Shown here one piece after another: positions 36,711 to 45,802 of a DNA stretch of 64,000 nt. This DNA is from Rhizobium bangladeshense (GTDB lineage: Bacteria > Pseudomonadota > Alphaproteobacteria > Rhizobiales > Rhizobiaceae): NCBI RefSeq assembly GCF_017357245.1, contig NZ_CP071612.1:1739001-1803000 (forward strand), written 5' to 3'. The notes under the pieces were generated by a model. It made no database searches and was not told the DNA's origin. It worked only from the letters and a program-made list of their open reading frames with translations. The position numbers and the translations under genes were made by a program. Each line of letters opens with the position of its first letter. The first letter of the stretch is position 1.

Positions 36711-37678
36711 GCAGCCTCACCTCTCCGATCGGCACCTCGTCATCGGCTGCGGCAGCCGCAGGAGTTGAGCGCGGCAACAGCGCCCGCCTGATCGGCCGCA
36801 TCGTCATCTACGGCCTGCTGGTCCTCTTCGCCATCCTCTATCTGATGCCGCTCTTCGTCATGCTGACGACCTCGTTCAAGACGATGGACGAGATCCAGAG
36901 CGGCAACATGCTGGCGCTGCCGCAAGCCCCGACCTTCGAGCCCTGGATCAAGGCCTGGGGCGAGACCTGCGTCGGGCTCACCTGCGCCGGCATCAAGGGC
37001 TACTTCTGGAACTCGATCAAGATGGTGGTGCCGGCGGTGGCGATCTCCACCATCCTCGGGGCGCTCAACGGCTATATCCTGACCAAATGGCGCTTTCCCG
37101 GCCATACGCTGGTGTTCGGGCTGATGCTGTTTGCCTGCTTCATCCCGTTCCAGTCGGTGCTCCTGCCGATGGCCACCATCCTCGGTTCGCTCGGCCGCTT
37201 CGGCATGACGCTGCAGAACGCCACCGGCTTGACCTTCGGCTTCGGCAATCCGACCGTCAACCTGGTCTTCGTCCATGTCGTCTATGGCCTCGGCTTCACC
37301 ACGCTGTTCTTCCGCAATTTCTACGAGGCTTTCCCGAGCGAGCTGGTGCGCGCCGCCCAGGTCGATGGCGCGAGCTTCTTCCAGATCTTCCGCCGCATCA
37401 TGCTGCCGAACTCGCTGCCGATCATCGTCGTCACCGTCATCTACCAGTTCACCAACATCTGGAACGACTTCCTGTTCGCCTCGGCTTACGCCGGCACCGG
37501 GGATTCCATGCCGATGACGGTGGCGCTCAACAATGTCGTCAACACCTCGACCGGGGTGGTCGAATACAATGTCAACATGGCGGCTGCAATGATCGCGGCC
37601 GTTCCCACGCTCATCGTCTATATCCTCGCCGGCCGCTACTTCGTGCGTGGCCTGATGGCGGGCGCAGTCAAAGGGTAA
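36707..37678 (+). CDS. ABC transporter permease (sugar type, second)
   Basis: The 323-residue MalG-like permease has six likely membrane segments and an EAA motif (ELVRAAQVDGASFFQIFRRI). A long N-terminal cytoplasmic tail rich in Ser and Ala precedes TM1. It pairs with the preceding permease (four-base overlap) and the following ATPase gene (3-base gap). Confidence 0.92.
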   Translation: MSSLTSPIGTSSSAAAAAGVERGNSARLIGRIVIYGLLVLFAILYLMPLFVMLTTSFKTMDEIQSGNMLALPQAPTFEPWIKAWGETCVGLTCAGIKGYFWNSIKMVVPAVAISTILGALNGYILTKWRFPGHTLVFGLMLFACFIPFQSVLLPMATILGSLGRFGMTLQNATGLTFGFGNPTVNLVFVHVVYGLGFTTLFFRNFYEAFPSELVRAAQVDGASFFQIFRRIMLPNSLPIIVVTVIYQFTNIWNDFLFASAYAGTGDSMPMTVALNNVVNTSTGVVEYNVNMAAAMIAAVPTLIVYILAGRYFVRGLMAGAVKG

Positions 37679-37681
37679 GCC

Positions 37682-38797
37682 ATGGCCTTCCTGGAAATCT
37701 CCGGCCTCAGAAAGCGCTTCGGCGCCATCGACATCCTCAAGGGGATCGATCTCGAACTCGAAAAGGGCGGCTTCCTCGTGCTGGTCGGCCCGTCCGGCTG
37801 CGGCAAGTCGACCCTGCTCAACACCATCGCCGGGCTGGAGACGGTCACATCAGGCGAGATCAGGATCGACGGGCGCGCCATCAACGGCCTGCACCCTTCC
37901 AAGCGCGACATCGCCATGGTGTTCCAGTCCTATGCGCTCTATCCGAACATGACGGTGGCGGGCAACATCGCCTTCGGCATGGAAATCCGCGGCGTGCCGA
38001 AGGAGGAGCGGGCCAAGGCGATCAAGCAGGTCTCCGACATGCTGCAGATCGGCCATCTGCTCGACCGCAAGCCGTCGCAGTTGTCCGGCGGCCAGCGTCA
38101 GCGCGTCGCCATGGGCCGGGCGCTGGTGCGCAATCCGCAGGTCTTCCTGTTCGACGAGCCGCTCTCCAATCTCGACGCCAAGCTGCGCGTCGACATGCGC
38201 ACCGAGATCAAGCGGCTGCATCAGCGCATGGGCACCACCTTCGTCTATGTCACCCACGACCAGATCGAGGCGATGACGCTGGCGACCAAGATCGCCGTGC
38301 TGAAGGACGGGGTGCTGCAGCAGTTCGGCACGCCGGCCGAGATCTATAACAGCCCGGCCAATCTCTTCGTCGCCGACTTCATGGGATCGCCGGCGATGAA
38401 CCTGCTCAACGCCACCGTCGAGGCCGGTGCCGCCGGGCTTGCCGTCTCGCTCGAACGGCCGAATGGGGCACCGCTCAGACTGCCTGTCGTCTCCGGCAAT
38501 CACGGCCTGTCTGCCTATGCCGGCAGGCCAGTGATCTTCGGCATCCGCCCCGAAGCCCTGACCGATCCTGACGGCGCCGACCGCAAGGCGCGCTCGCTGA
38601 CCGAGGACGATTGCCTGATCGAAGTGGTCGAACCGGCCGGCTCCGACACCTTCGCCGTCACCAAGCTCGGCGGCAAATCCGTCGTCGCCCGCCTGCGCGC
38701 CGATGCCGGCATCGCACCAGGCCAGAATACACGCCTCGCATTCAACCTCGACAAGGCGGTGTTCTTCGATCCAGAAACACAGGCGCGGATCGCGTGA
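37682..38797 (+). CDS. ABC transporter ATP-binding protein (MalK/UgpC type)
   Basis: The 371-residue ATPase has Walker A (GPSGCGKSTLL, near residue 37), Q-loop, signature LSGGQRQRVAMGRAL, Walker B (VFLFDEPLSNLDAKLR), H-loop (VTHDQIEAM) and a C-terminal TOBE-like regulatory region of about 130 residues. This is the layout of CUT1 sugar transport ATPases, so the importer is complete within the operon. Confidence 0.94.
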   Translation: MAFLEISGLRKRFGAIDILKGIDLELEKGGFLVLVGPSGCGKSTLLNTIAGLETVTSGEIRIDGRAINGLHPSKRDIAMVFQSYALYPNMTVAGNIAFGMEIRGVPKEERAKAIKQVSDMLQIGHLLDRKPSQLSGGQRQRVAMGRALVRNPQVFLFDEPLSNLDAKLRVDMRTEIKRLHQRMGTTFVYVTHDQIEAMTLATKIAVLKDGVLQQFGTPAEIYNSPANLFVADFMGSPAMNLLNATVEAGAAGLAVSLERPNGAPLRLPVVSGNHGLSAYAGRPVIFGIRPEALTDPDGADRKARSLTEDDCLIEVVEPAGSDTFAVTKLGGKSVVARLRADAGIAPGQNTRLAFNLDKAVFFDPETQARIA

Positions 38798-38812
38798 TGG
38801 CCAGGTGTTGAC

Positions 38813-40351
38813 ATGAGCGGTTCACCAGACATCGTCATCATCGGCTCGGGCGTCGGCGGCGCCACCGTCGCTGCCGGCCTGGCCGTATCAGGCGCTGAGA
38901 TATTGATCCTCGAAGCCGGCGATCACATCGCTGATCTTCCCGTCAACCGCGACCAGCGCGCCATCTTCCAGCGTGGACATTTCCGGCCGAAAGAAACCTG
39001 GTTCGAGGCGGACGGCAAGGGCTTCAACCCCGGCAACTATTACAATGTCGGCGGCAATTCGAAATTCTACGGCGCCGTCTTGTCGCGGTATCGCAAAGAA
39101 GATTTCGACGTCATCGAACATCGGGAAGGCGTGTCGCCGGCCTGGCCTTTTCCCTATGAAGAGCTGGAGCCCTGGTATTCACAGGCGGAGCGAATGTATC
39201 AGGTCCGCGGCAGTCTCGGCGAAGATCCGACCGAACCACATCACTCGGTTGCCTACGAATTTCCGCCTGTGCCCGACGAGGCGCCGATCGCCGACGTCAG
39301 GGCACGCCTCAAGGCCAAAGGCCTGCATCCCTTTTCGCTGCCGCTCGGCCTGGATCTCGATGCTTGGCTCTCCAAGGCGCGCACGCCGTGGGATGCGCAT
39401 CCGAATTCACGAGACGGCAAGATGGATGCCGAGACCGCAGCGCTCGCGTTGGCGCTGAAGCACAAGAACGTGCGGCTCGAGACCAATGCACGGGTGACAC
39501 GGCTTGACACGGGCGTGGGGAGCCGGATCGACCGGGTCACCTATATCAAGGACGGACAGACGCTGACCGTCTCGCCCAAAATCGTCATCCTCTCCGCCGG
39601 TGCGGTCCAGTCATCCGTGCTTTTGCTGCGTTCGAAAAACGCCCGTTTTCCGCTGGGGCTCGCGAACTCTTCCGATCAGGTGGGCCGCAACTTCATGAAC
39701 CATAACGCCTCCGCCGTCATCGGCGTCTCGCCGAGGTTCAGGAACACCGCCGTCTACCAGAAGACGTTCGCCTTCAACGACTTCTATCTCTCGGACGGGG
39801 AGGGAGGACCGCCGCTCGGCAATGTGCAGTTGCTGGGGCGCATTTCCGAAAAGGTTCTCAAAGGCTCTCTGCCGCGGGCTCCGGAACGGCTTCTCCGTTT
39901 CATGACGGACCATGCCATCGACTTCTATGCAATGAGCGAAGACGTTCCCAATCCCGAAAGCCGCGTGATGGTCGATGGAGATCGGATCGTTCTCAAATGG
40001 CAGAGAACCAATTGGGACGCGCATCTTGCGCTTGTCGCCAAGCTGAAGGCAATCCTGAGGTCGATCGGATTTCCGATCGTGCTGTCGAGGCCCTTCGACA
40101 AACGCACGCCTTCCCATCAGTGCGGAACGATCCGCATCGGAAACGACCCGGCAACGGCGCCACTGGATCCGTACTGCCGGTCCTACGATCACGGCAATCT
40201 TTTTGTCGTCGACGCCGGCTTTCTGCCCACATCGGCCGCGGTCAATCCCGCGCTCACCGTCGCCAGCCAGGCGCTCAGAGTTGCCCACCACATCGCGTCG
40301 ACGGACTTGCAGACACTGGCAGATCCATTGGTGCGCGCCGGCTTGAAATAG
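38813..40351 (+). CDS. GMC family FAD-dependent oxidoreductase (first)
   Basis: The 512-residue flavoprotein begins with the FAD-binding fold (IVIIGSGVGGATVAAGLA, then LILEAGD), has GGNSKFYGAVLSRY and a C-terminal half with SHQCGTIRIG, the position of the catalytic His, and AVNPALTVASQALRVAHHI. Such enzymes oxidise alcohol groups, often on sugars. No Tat or Sec signal is seen, so it is cytoplasmic, and it differs clearly from the second GMC protein, suggesting distinct reactions rather than a recent duplication. Confidence 0.88.
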   Translation: MSGSPDIVIIGSGVGGATVAAGLAVSGAEILILEAGDHIADLPVNRDQRAIFQRGHFRPKETWFEADGKGFNPGNYYNVGGNSKFYGAVLSRYRKEDFDVIEHREGVSPAWPFPYEELEPWYSQAERMYQVRGSLGEDPTEPHHSVAYEFPPVPDEAPIADVRARLKAKGLHPFSLPLGLDLDAWLSKARTPWDAHPNSRDGKMDAETAALALALKHKNVRLETNARVTRLDTGVGSRIDRVTYIKDGQTLTVSPKIVILSAGAVQSSVLLLRSKNARFPLGLANSSDQVGRNFMNHNASAVIGVSPRFRNTAVYQKTFAFNDFYLSDGEGGPPLGNVQLLGRISEKVLKGSLPRAPERLLRFMTDHAIDFYAMSEDVPNPESRVMVDGDRIVLKWQRTNWDAHLALVAKLKAILRSIGFPIVLSRPFDKRTPSHQCGTIRIGNDPATAPLDPYCRSYDHGNLFVVDAGFLPTSAAVNPALTVASQALRVAHHIASTDLQTLADPLVRAGLK

Positions 40352-40360
40352 GACAGTAAA

Positions 40361-42016
40361 ATGGGATTCGATTATATCATCACCGGTGCCGGTCCTGCGG
40401 GCTGCGTTCTTGCAAGCCGCCTCAGCGAAGATCCCGATGTCAAGGTACTGCTTTTGGAGGCGGGCGGAGGCGACTGGAATCCTCTTTTCCACATGCCCGC
40501 CGGCTTTGCCAAGATGACCAAAGGTGTGGCCAGCTGGGGCTGGGAAACCGTCCCCCAGAAGCACATGAAGGGCAGGGTGCTTCGCTACACCCAGGCAAAA
40601 ATCATCGGCGGCGGCTCATCGATCAACGCTCAGCTCTACACCCGCGGAAATGCTGCCGATTATGACTTATGGGCCAGCGAAGACGGCTGCGAGGGCTGGG
40701 ACTACCGTTCGATCCTGCCCTATTTCAAACGTGCCGAGGACAATCAACGTTTCGCCGACGACTACCACGCCTATGGCGGCCCGCTGGGTGTCTCGATGCC
40801 GGCTGCGCCGCTGCCGATCTGCGACGCCTATATCCGCGCAGGACAGGAGCTCGGCATACCCTACAATCACGACTTCAACGGCCGCCAGCAGGCCGGCGTC
40901 GGATTTTACCAGCTCACCCAACGCAACCGCCGCCGGTCGTCGGCCTCGTTTGCCTATCTCTCGCCGATCAGGGACCGGAAGAACCTGACGATCCGGACGG
41001 GCGCGCGCGTCGCACGCATTCTGCTGGAGGCAGGCCGCGCCGTCGGCGTCGAGATCGCGACCGGACGCGGTCTGGAGGTCGTACGCGCTGAACGCGAAGT
41101 CCTGGTTTCGTCAGGCGCGATCGGATCGCCGAAGCTCCTTTTGCAGTCCGGCATTGGGCCGGCCGACCATTTGACCTCGGTCGGCGTCAAGGCCCTCCAC
41201 GATCTGCCTGGCGTCGGCGGCAATCTTCAGGACCATCTCGATCTCTTTGTTATTGCCGAATGCACCGGCGATCACACCTATGACGGCGTCGCGAAGCTCC
41301 ACCGGACACTTTGGGCCGGAATTCAATATGTTCTCTTCCGGACTGGTCCAGTCGCCTCGTCGCTCTTCGAGACCGGCGGCTTCTGGTATGCCGATCCCGA
41401 CGCACAGTCCCCCGATATCCAGTTCCATCTCGGCCTGGGTTCCGGCATCGAAGCAGGTGTCGAACGGCTCAAGAACGCCGGCGTAACGCTCAATTCGGCC
41501 TATCTGCATCCGCGCTCGCGTGGAACGGTGCGTCTCTCATCCGCCGATCCCGGTGCGGCACCCCTGATCGATCCCAACTACTGGTCCGACCCTCACGACA
41601 GGAAGATGTCCCTGGAGGGGCTCAAGATCGCCCGCGAAATCATGCAGCAGGCGGCGCTGAAACCTTATGTCATGGCCGAAAGACTTCCGGGGCCGAAGGT
41701 GATCACCGATGAGCAGCTTTTCGATTATGGCTGCGCCAATGCCAAGACCGATCATCATCCGGTGGGCACCTGCAAGATGGGAACCGGGTCTGACGCGGTT
41801 GTTGGTCTCGATCTCAAGGTTCACGGCCTCGAAGGCCTGAGGGTCTGCGATTCCTCCATCATGCCGCGCGTGCCGTCATGCAACACCAACGCGCCGACGA
41901 TCATGGTCGGCGAAAAAGGATCGGACCTCATCCGGGGCCTGCCTGCGCTGCCATCGGCCATCTTCGCCTATGAACGCAACGATACCAGGCCCCGGGCCCG
42001 CGCCGAGATCCGCTAA
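40361..42016 (+). CDS. GMC family FAD-dependent oxidoreductase (second, choline-dehydrogenase-like)
   Basis: The 551-residue protein has the canonical GMC motifs: YIITGAGPAGCVLASRLSED with LLLEAGGG, GGGSSINAQLYTRGNAADYD, SSGAIGSPKLLLQSGIGP, and the C-terminal catalytic segment DHHPVGTCKMG with a final TNAPTIMVGEKGSDLI. It resembles the choline/alcohol dehydrogenase subgroup, which oxidises primary alcohols to aldehydes. This would supply the operon's aldehyde dehydrogenase. The substrate is unknown. Confidence 0.9.
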   Translation: MGFDYIITGAGPAGCVLASRLSEDPDVKVLLLEAGGGDWNPLFHMPAGFAKMTKGVASWGWETVPQKHMKGRVLRYTQAKIIGGGSSINAQLYTRGNAADYDLWASEDGCEGWDYRSILPYFKRAEDNQRFADDYHAYGGPLGVSMPAAPLPICDAYIRAGQELGIPYNHDFNGRQQAGVGFYQLTQRNRRRSSASFAYLSPIRDRKNLTIRTGARVARILLEAGRAVGVEIATGRGLEVVRAEREVLVSSGAIGSPKLLLQSGIGPADHLTSVGVKALHDLPGVGGNLQDHLDLFVIAECTGDHTYDGVAKLHRTLWAGIQYVLFRTGPVASSLFETGGFWYADPDAQSPDIQFHLGLGSGIEAGVERLKNAGVTLNSAYLHPRSRGTVRLSSADPGAAPLIDPNYWSDPHDRKMSLEGLKIAREIMQQAALKPYVMAERLPGPKVITDEQLFDYGCANAKTDHHPVGTCKMGTGSDAVVGLDLKVHGLEGLRVCDSSIMPRVPSCNTNAPTIMVGEKGSDLIRGLPALPSAIFAYERNDTRPRARAEIR

Positions 42017-42028
42017 GGAGTAACGACA

Positions 42029-43198
42029 ATGTCTGAAGTGAGAGTTGCAGTGCTTGGCGCCTCGGGCTGGATGGGAAAGGTCCACACGATGGCCTATCAG
42101 ACCTTTCCGCATTTCTTCGGCGTGTCGGACGGAACGGCGCGGATCGTGGCGCTTGTCGACAGCAACCCTGAAGTAGCGCAGGATATCGGCAACAGGGCGC
42201 CAGGGGCGAGGATCTATCAGGATTGGAAGCTGGCTGTCGCCGATCCCGAGGTCGATCTGATCGATATCTGCCTGCCCGACCATCTGCACTATCCGGTCGC
42301 CAAGGCGGCCCTGCTGGCCGGCAAACATGTCTATTGCGAGAAGCCGCTGGCAAACACCGGCGACGAAGCGCGCGAGCTGGCCGAGATCGCGAGAGAGAAG
42401 GCTGTTATTACACGTGTCGGACACGCCTTTCCGCGAAATCCCGTTCATGATCTCGCGAAAGAGATCATCGAATCCGGTGAAATCGGAGAGATCAAGCTCT
42501 TTCGCGGCTGCCAGCATGTCGATATGTATGGTGATCCCACGGCCCCCTTCATGTGGCGCGCCGATGGCAAGCTCGCGCCGACCGGAATCGTCGGCGACAC
42601 CGGTTCGCACATCTTCAGCTTCATGGATTTCCTGGTCGGCCGCGTCATCTCCCTGATCGCCGACAATCTCATCGTCACCCCACGCCGGCCCGTTTTCGAG
42701 GGCCTTGCTTATGGCGAGCAGGTGAAACTGGTGGGCAACGAGGCCTGGGCCGACATCACCAATCCCGACGCGACGAACCTGCTGTGCCGGTTCGAAAACG
42801 GCGCCGCCGGGATCGTCGACTTCAGCCGCGTCGCCACCGGCCGAAAGTTCATGCAGACCTACGAGATTTATGGGACGAAAGGCAGCATCGCCTATACCTA
42901 TGACGAGATAAACCGCCTGCGTTTTTATTCCAACGACGACAGAACAGGACGGCGTGGCTTCCGTGAGATCGATGTCGGTCCTGAGAACCCCACCTTCAGG
43001 GCCTTCCTTCCCCTGCCGAATTTCGGCATCGGCTACAATGAAAGCAAGATCATCGAGGTGGCCGAGGTGATCCGTTCGATCGTCGCCAACAGGCCGATGT
43101 GGCCGACATTCGATACCGGCCACCACATCTGCCAGATCGTCGATGCGTGCATGGAGTCCTCCCGGCAGAAGCGCTGGGTCGACATCCCGCTTGGGTGA
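42029..43198 (+). CDS. Gfo/Idh/MocA family NAD(P)-dependent oxidoreductase
   Basis: The 389-residue protein has the dinucleotide-binding loop LGASGWMGKVHTMAY, the EKPLANT motif (CEKPLANTGDEARELAEIA) and, in the second domain, GGTGSH-like sequence GDTGSHIFSFMDF. Family members oxidise or reduce hydroxyl groups of sugars, inositols and glycosides. Together with the GMC proteins it points to carbohydrate ring chemistry. AAGGAGTAACGACA provides the binding site. Confidence 0.9.
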   Translation: MSEVRVAVLGASGWMGKVHTMAYQTFPHFFGVSDGTARIVALVDSNPEVAQDIGNRAPGARIYQDWKLAVADPEVDLIDICLPDHLHYPVAKAALLAGKHVYCEKPLANTGDEARELAEIAREKAVITRVGHAFPRNPVHDLAKEIIESGEIGEIKLFRGCQHVDMYGDPTAPFMWRADGKLAPTGIVGDTGSHIFSFMDFLVGRVISLIADNLIVTPRRPVFEGLAYGEQVKLVGNEAWADITNPDATNLLCRFENGAAGIVDFSRVATGRKFMQTYEIYGTKGSIAYTYDEINRLRFYSNDDRTGRRGFREIDVGPENPTFRAFLPLPNFGIGYNESKIIEVAEVIRSIVANRPMWPTFDTGHHICQIVDACMESSRQKRWVDIPLG

Positions 43199-43203
43199 CG
43201 GCG

Positions 43204-45288
43204 ATGACGACAGGTGTTCCGCAGGAAATTCTCGACGCGCTGACCGATGTCGACATGCCGCGGCTTCCAGCCGAAGCCGTCGCTTCGGAAAGGGTCCGGC
43301 TCGCTGGCGTCGAGACGCCGATCTACCGGGCCGGTTGTGTCGTCGTCGGATCTGGCGCTGCGGGTCTACGTGCGGCGGTGGAAATGAAGCGGCGCGGCGT
43401 AGATGTCGTCGTCATCAGCCAAAGCGCATGGGGCGGAACCTCGGCCTGCTCGGGTTCCGACAAGCAAACCCTTCACACCGCAAACACCGCCGATCAGGGC
43501 GACAATTACCGGGCGATGGCCCGCGCCATCGGCAGCGGTGGCGCCATGGACGAGGACACGGCCTATGTCGAGGCGGTGGGCTCATCGCGCATGATGGCGT
43601 CGCTGCAGTTCTTGGGGCTGCCGCTGCCCCAGGATCCGCTTGGCGGAACACTGAGATATCAGACCGACCATGACGAGGTCGGCCGCGCCACCAGCTGTGG
43701 CCCGCGCACGTCGCGCTTGATGGTCAAGGTGCTGGCGGAGGAGGCGATCCGGCTGGGCGTGCCGTTCTACAACCAGACCACCGCGGTCAAAATCCTCACC
43801 GAGGGCGAGGGGGCCGATCGTCATGTCGCCGGCATGCTCGTCATGCGCGCCGGCGACCGTACAGAGGAGAACCCGCTCGGCATCGCCTTGTTTGTGAGTG
43901 GCGTGATCGTGCTCGCCGCCGGCGGCCCGGGTGAACTCTATCGCGACAGCGTCTATCCCAACGGCTGCTTCGGCTCCCTCGGACTGGCGCTGGAGGCAGG
44001 CGTCGAGCTCGTCAACTTGACCGAAAGCCAGTTCGGTATAGGAACGCGCAGGGAGGGCTTTCCGTGGAATCTGTCCGGCACCTACGTCCAGGCGATACCG
44101 CATATCTATTCGGTCGACGGCGAAGGCGCCGAACACCATTTCCTGGCGGAATATTATCGAAGCACCCAGGAGTTGGCGTCAAACATCTTTCGCAAGGGCT
44201 ATCAATGGCCATTCCACGCGACCCGCATGCTCGATTTCGGTTCAAGCCTGGTCGACCTCGCTATTCACCGTGAGACTGCGGCGGGCCGGCGCGTCTTCAT
44301 GGACTTCAATCGCAATCCTCTGCCCGTTCCCGGCGACCTGCCATTCGACCTAGAGGGGCTGGACGAGGACGTTCGTCTCTATCTCGGCAAGGCTGGCGCC
44401 GGTCAGGAAATCCCGATTGATCGATTGAAGCATATGAACCCGCTCGCGATCGAGCTCTATCGCCGCTACAAGATCGATATTGCCGAAGAACCGCTGGAGT
44501 TCGCCGTCAACAACCAGCACATGAACGGCGGCATTATGGTTGACACCTGGGGCCGCACCAATCTTGGCGGCTGCTACGCGGTCGGAGAGGCGGCGGGCAC
44601 ACATGGCGTGACAAGGCCCGGTGGAGCAGCGCTGAATGCCGGGCAGGTCTTCGGCACCAGGGTGGCCGAACACATCGGCGCCAGCGGCGCGGCGAAGCGG
44701 GCTGCCGAGGGACCTGTACTTGAGGCAGCGGAGGCGGGCGTCGCCGATCTCCTTTCCACCCTGCGAACAGAAAGCCCGCTCTCCGTCAAGGCGGTCCGCT
44801 CGGCAGTGCAGGCACGAATGAGCGAGAAGGCGGGCATCATCTGCGATCAGGGGAGCGTCCGCCAGGCATTGATCGAAGCGCGGGAGCTGAATACGCAAAT
44901 TCGCGCCAACGGCCTCGCCTATGGTCGCGCGGCCGAAGCGGTCAGAGGCGTGCAATGGCGGCACATGGCGCTCGCCTCTGAAGCGGTGCTGGGCGCGCTG
45001 GACTTCTTCATCGCTAGGGGCGGCGGCAGTCGGGGAGCACGCGCGGTCTGCGATGCGGAAGGCGAATTCCTTCCGCTGGCGAGCGCCGGTCCGCTGGAGG
45101 ACTATCGTTTCCGTAGCGAAAGCGAAGCGCATCGCAAAGAGCAGATCGTCGTTCTGCTCGAGGGTGATGAGATCAGGGTTTCAACCCGGCCGAACCGCAA
45201 CCTGGATGAAAGTGTCAGATCCTTTTTTGAGCGGGACTGGCCGGCCTGGTTGACAGGCCGCATCTATGATCTGGACGCCTCGGAATGA
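43204..45288 (+). CDS. FAD-binding protein of the fumarate reductase/succinate dehydrogenase flavoprotein type
   Basis: The 694-residue protein has a dinucleotide fold near residues 43-72 (CVVVGSGAAGLRAA), SQSAWGGTSACSGSDKQ, and the flavoprotein signature NNQHMNGGIMVDTWGRTNLGGCYAVGEAAGTHG (shown in part: QHMNGGIMVDTWGRTNL). The C-terminal third resembles the helical domain of SdhA/AprA/NadB. No iron-sulfur or membrane anchor subunit is nearby, so its electron partner is unknown. Start at 43204 follows the previous stop by 5 bases; the longer frame would overlap it. Confidence 0.85.
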   Translation: MTTGVPQEILDALTDVDMPRLPAEAVASERVRLAGVETPIYRAGCVVVGSGAAGLRAAVEMKRRGVDVVVISQSAWGGTSACSGSDKQTLHTANTADQGDNYRAMARAIGSGGAMDEDTAYVEAVGSSRMMASLQFLGLPLPQDPLGGTLRYQTDHDEVGRATSCGPRTSRLMVKVLAEEAIRLGVPFYNQTTAVKILTEGEGADRHVAGMLVMRAGDRTEENPLGIALFVSGVIVLAAGGPGELYRDSVYPNGCFGSLGLALEAGVELVNLTESQFGIGTRREGFPWNLSGTYVQAIPHIYSVDGEGAEHHFLAEYYRSTQELASNIFRKGYQWPFHATRMLDFGSSLVDLAIHRETAAGRRVFMDFNRNPLPVPGDLPFDLEGLDEDVRLYLGKAGAGQEIPIDRLKHMNPLAIELYRRYKIDIAEEPLEFAVNNQHMNGGIMVDTWGRTNLGGCYAVGEAAGTHGVTRPGGAALNAGQVFGTRVAEHIGASGAAKRAAEGPVLEAAEAGVADLLSTLRTESPLSVKAVRSAVQARMSEKAGIICDQGSVRQALIEARELNTQIRANGLAYGRAAEAVRGVQWRHMALASEAVLGALDFFIARGGGSRGARAVCDAEGEFLPLASAGPLEDYRFRSESEAHRKEQIVVLLEGDEIRVSTRPNRNLDESVRSFFERDWPAWLTGRIYDLDASE

Positions 45289-45306
45289 GGCGATGCTGAA
45301 ACCGCA

Positions 45307-45489
45307 TCAATCGGGATTTGCGACCGGCGGAGGAACCCGGATGCGCTCCGTATCGTCAGAGCCTTCGGCGACGGCTTCCTCGCTTTTGCGTACATGCCTT
45401 GGCGGATCTTTTCCTTCGACCGGCTTCGGCGACAACTGGTCGTCGGCCTGGATTTCGTCGGTATTGAGATAATTCTTGCTCTCGCCCAT
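45307..45489 (-). CDS. Small hydrophilic hypothetical protein
   Basis: A 60-residue acidic, proline-containing, probably disordered protein (MGESKNYLNTDEIQADDQLS at the start). No family is recognised. The ATG at 45489 has GGAAG about 8 bases upstream and lies 5 bases after the stop of the upstream small gene, so both form an operon under the stress-type promoter at 45748-45772. Its 3' end faces the end of the LacI operon. Confidence 0.6.
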   Translation of the reverse strand: MGESKNYLNTDEIQADDQLSPKPVEGKDPPRHVRKSEEAVAEGSDDTERIRVPPPVANPD

Positions 45490-45494
45490 GACGA

Positions 45495-45725
45495 TCACTT
45501 CCGGTTGGAGAACTGCGGGGCAGGAATGCGACCCTTATGATCGACGCGGCGAGTCTCCGGGTCGGACTCGGAAACGCCGTCACCCGCCTCGCGGCTGCTG
45601 CCCATGCTGACGGGAGGCTTACGCTGGTCGTCGACATTTGCTTCAGGCAGTTCGTCGTCCTGAGTATCCTCGTTCAGCGACTTCGGCGGAAGCTTTGCCG
45701 AATCGGGAATGGGTTTCGTGGGCAT
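45495..45725 (-). CDS. Small disordered hypothetical protein
   Basis: A 76-residue hydrophilic protein (start MPTKPIPDSAKLPPKSLNED) rich in Pro, Asp, Glu and Lys, with no hydrophobic core, so probably unfolded. Start at 45725 follows AAAGGAG with 8-base spacing; longer upstream readings lack a site. A GGAAC-N16-AGTT element lies 23 bases upstream, suggesting control by the general stress sigma factor. No function is known. Confidence 0.65.
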   Translation of the reverse strand: MPTKPIPDSAKLPPKSLNEDTQDDELPEANVDDQRKPPVSMGSSREAGDGVSESDPETRRVDHKGRIPAPQFSNRK

Positions 45726-45747
45726 CGGACAATCTCCTTTACAAGCT

Positions 45748-45772
45748 AACTCCAGCTGGCATCGCAGGTTCC
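45748..45772 (-). promoter_or_regulatory. EcfG-type promoter for the small-protein operon
   Basis: On the minus strand GGAAC (45768-45772) is followed by 16 bases and AGTT (45748-45751). The consensus of the alphaproteobacterial general stress sigma factor EcfG is GGAAC-N16/17-CGTT; three of four -10 bases match. Distance to the ATG at 45725 is normal. Confidence 0.55.
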
Positions 45773-45802
45773 CTGCTATCCCTCCATTCATGGCATTGCA
45801 GA

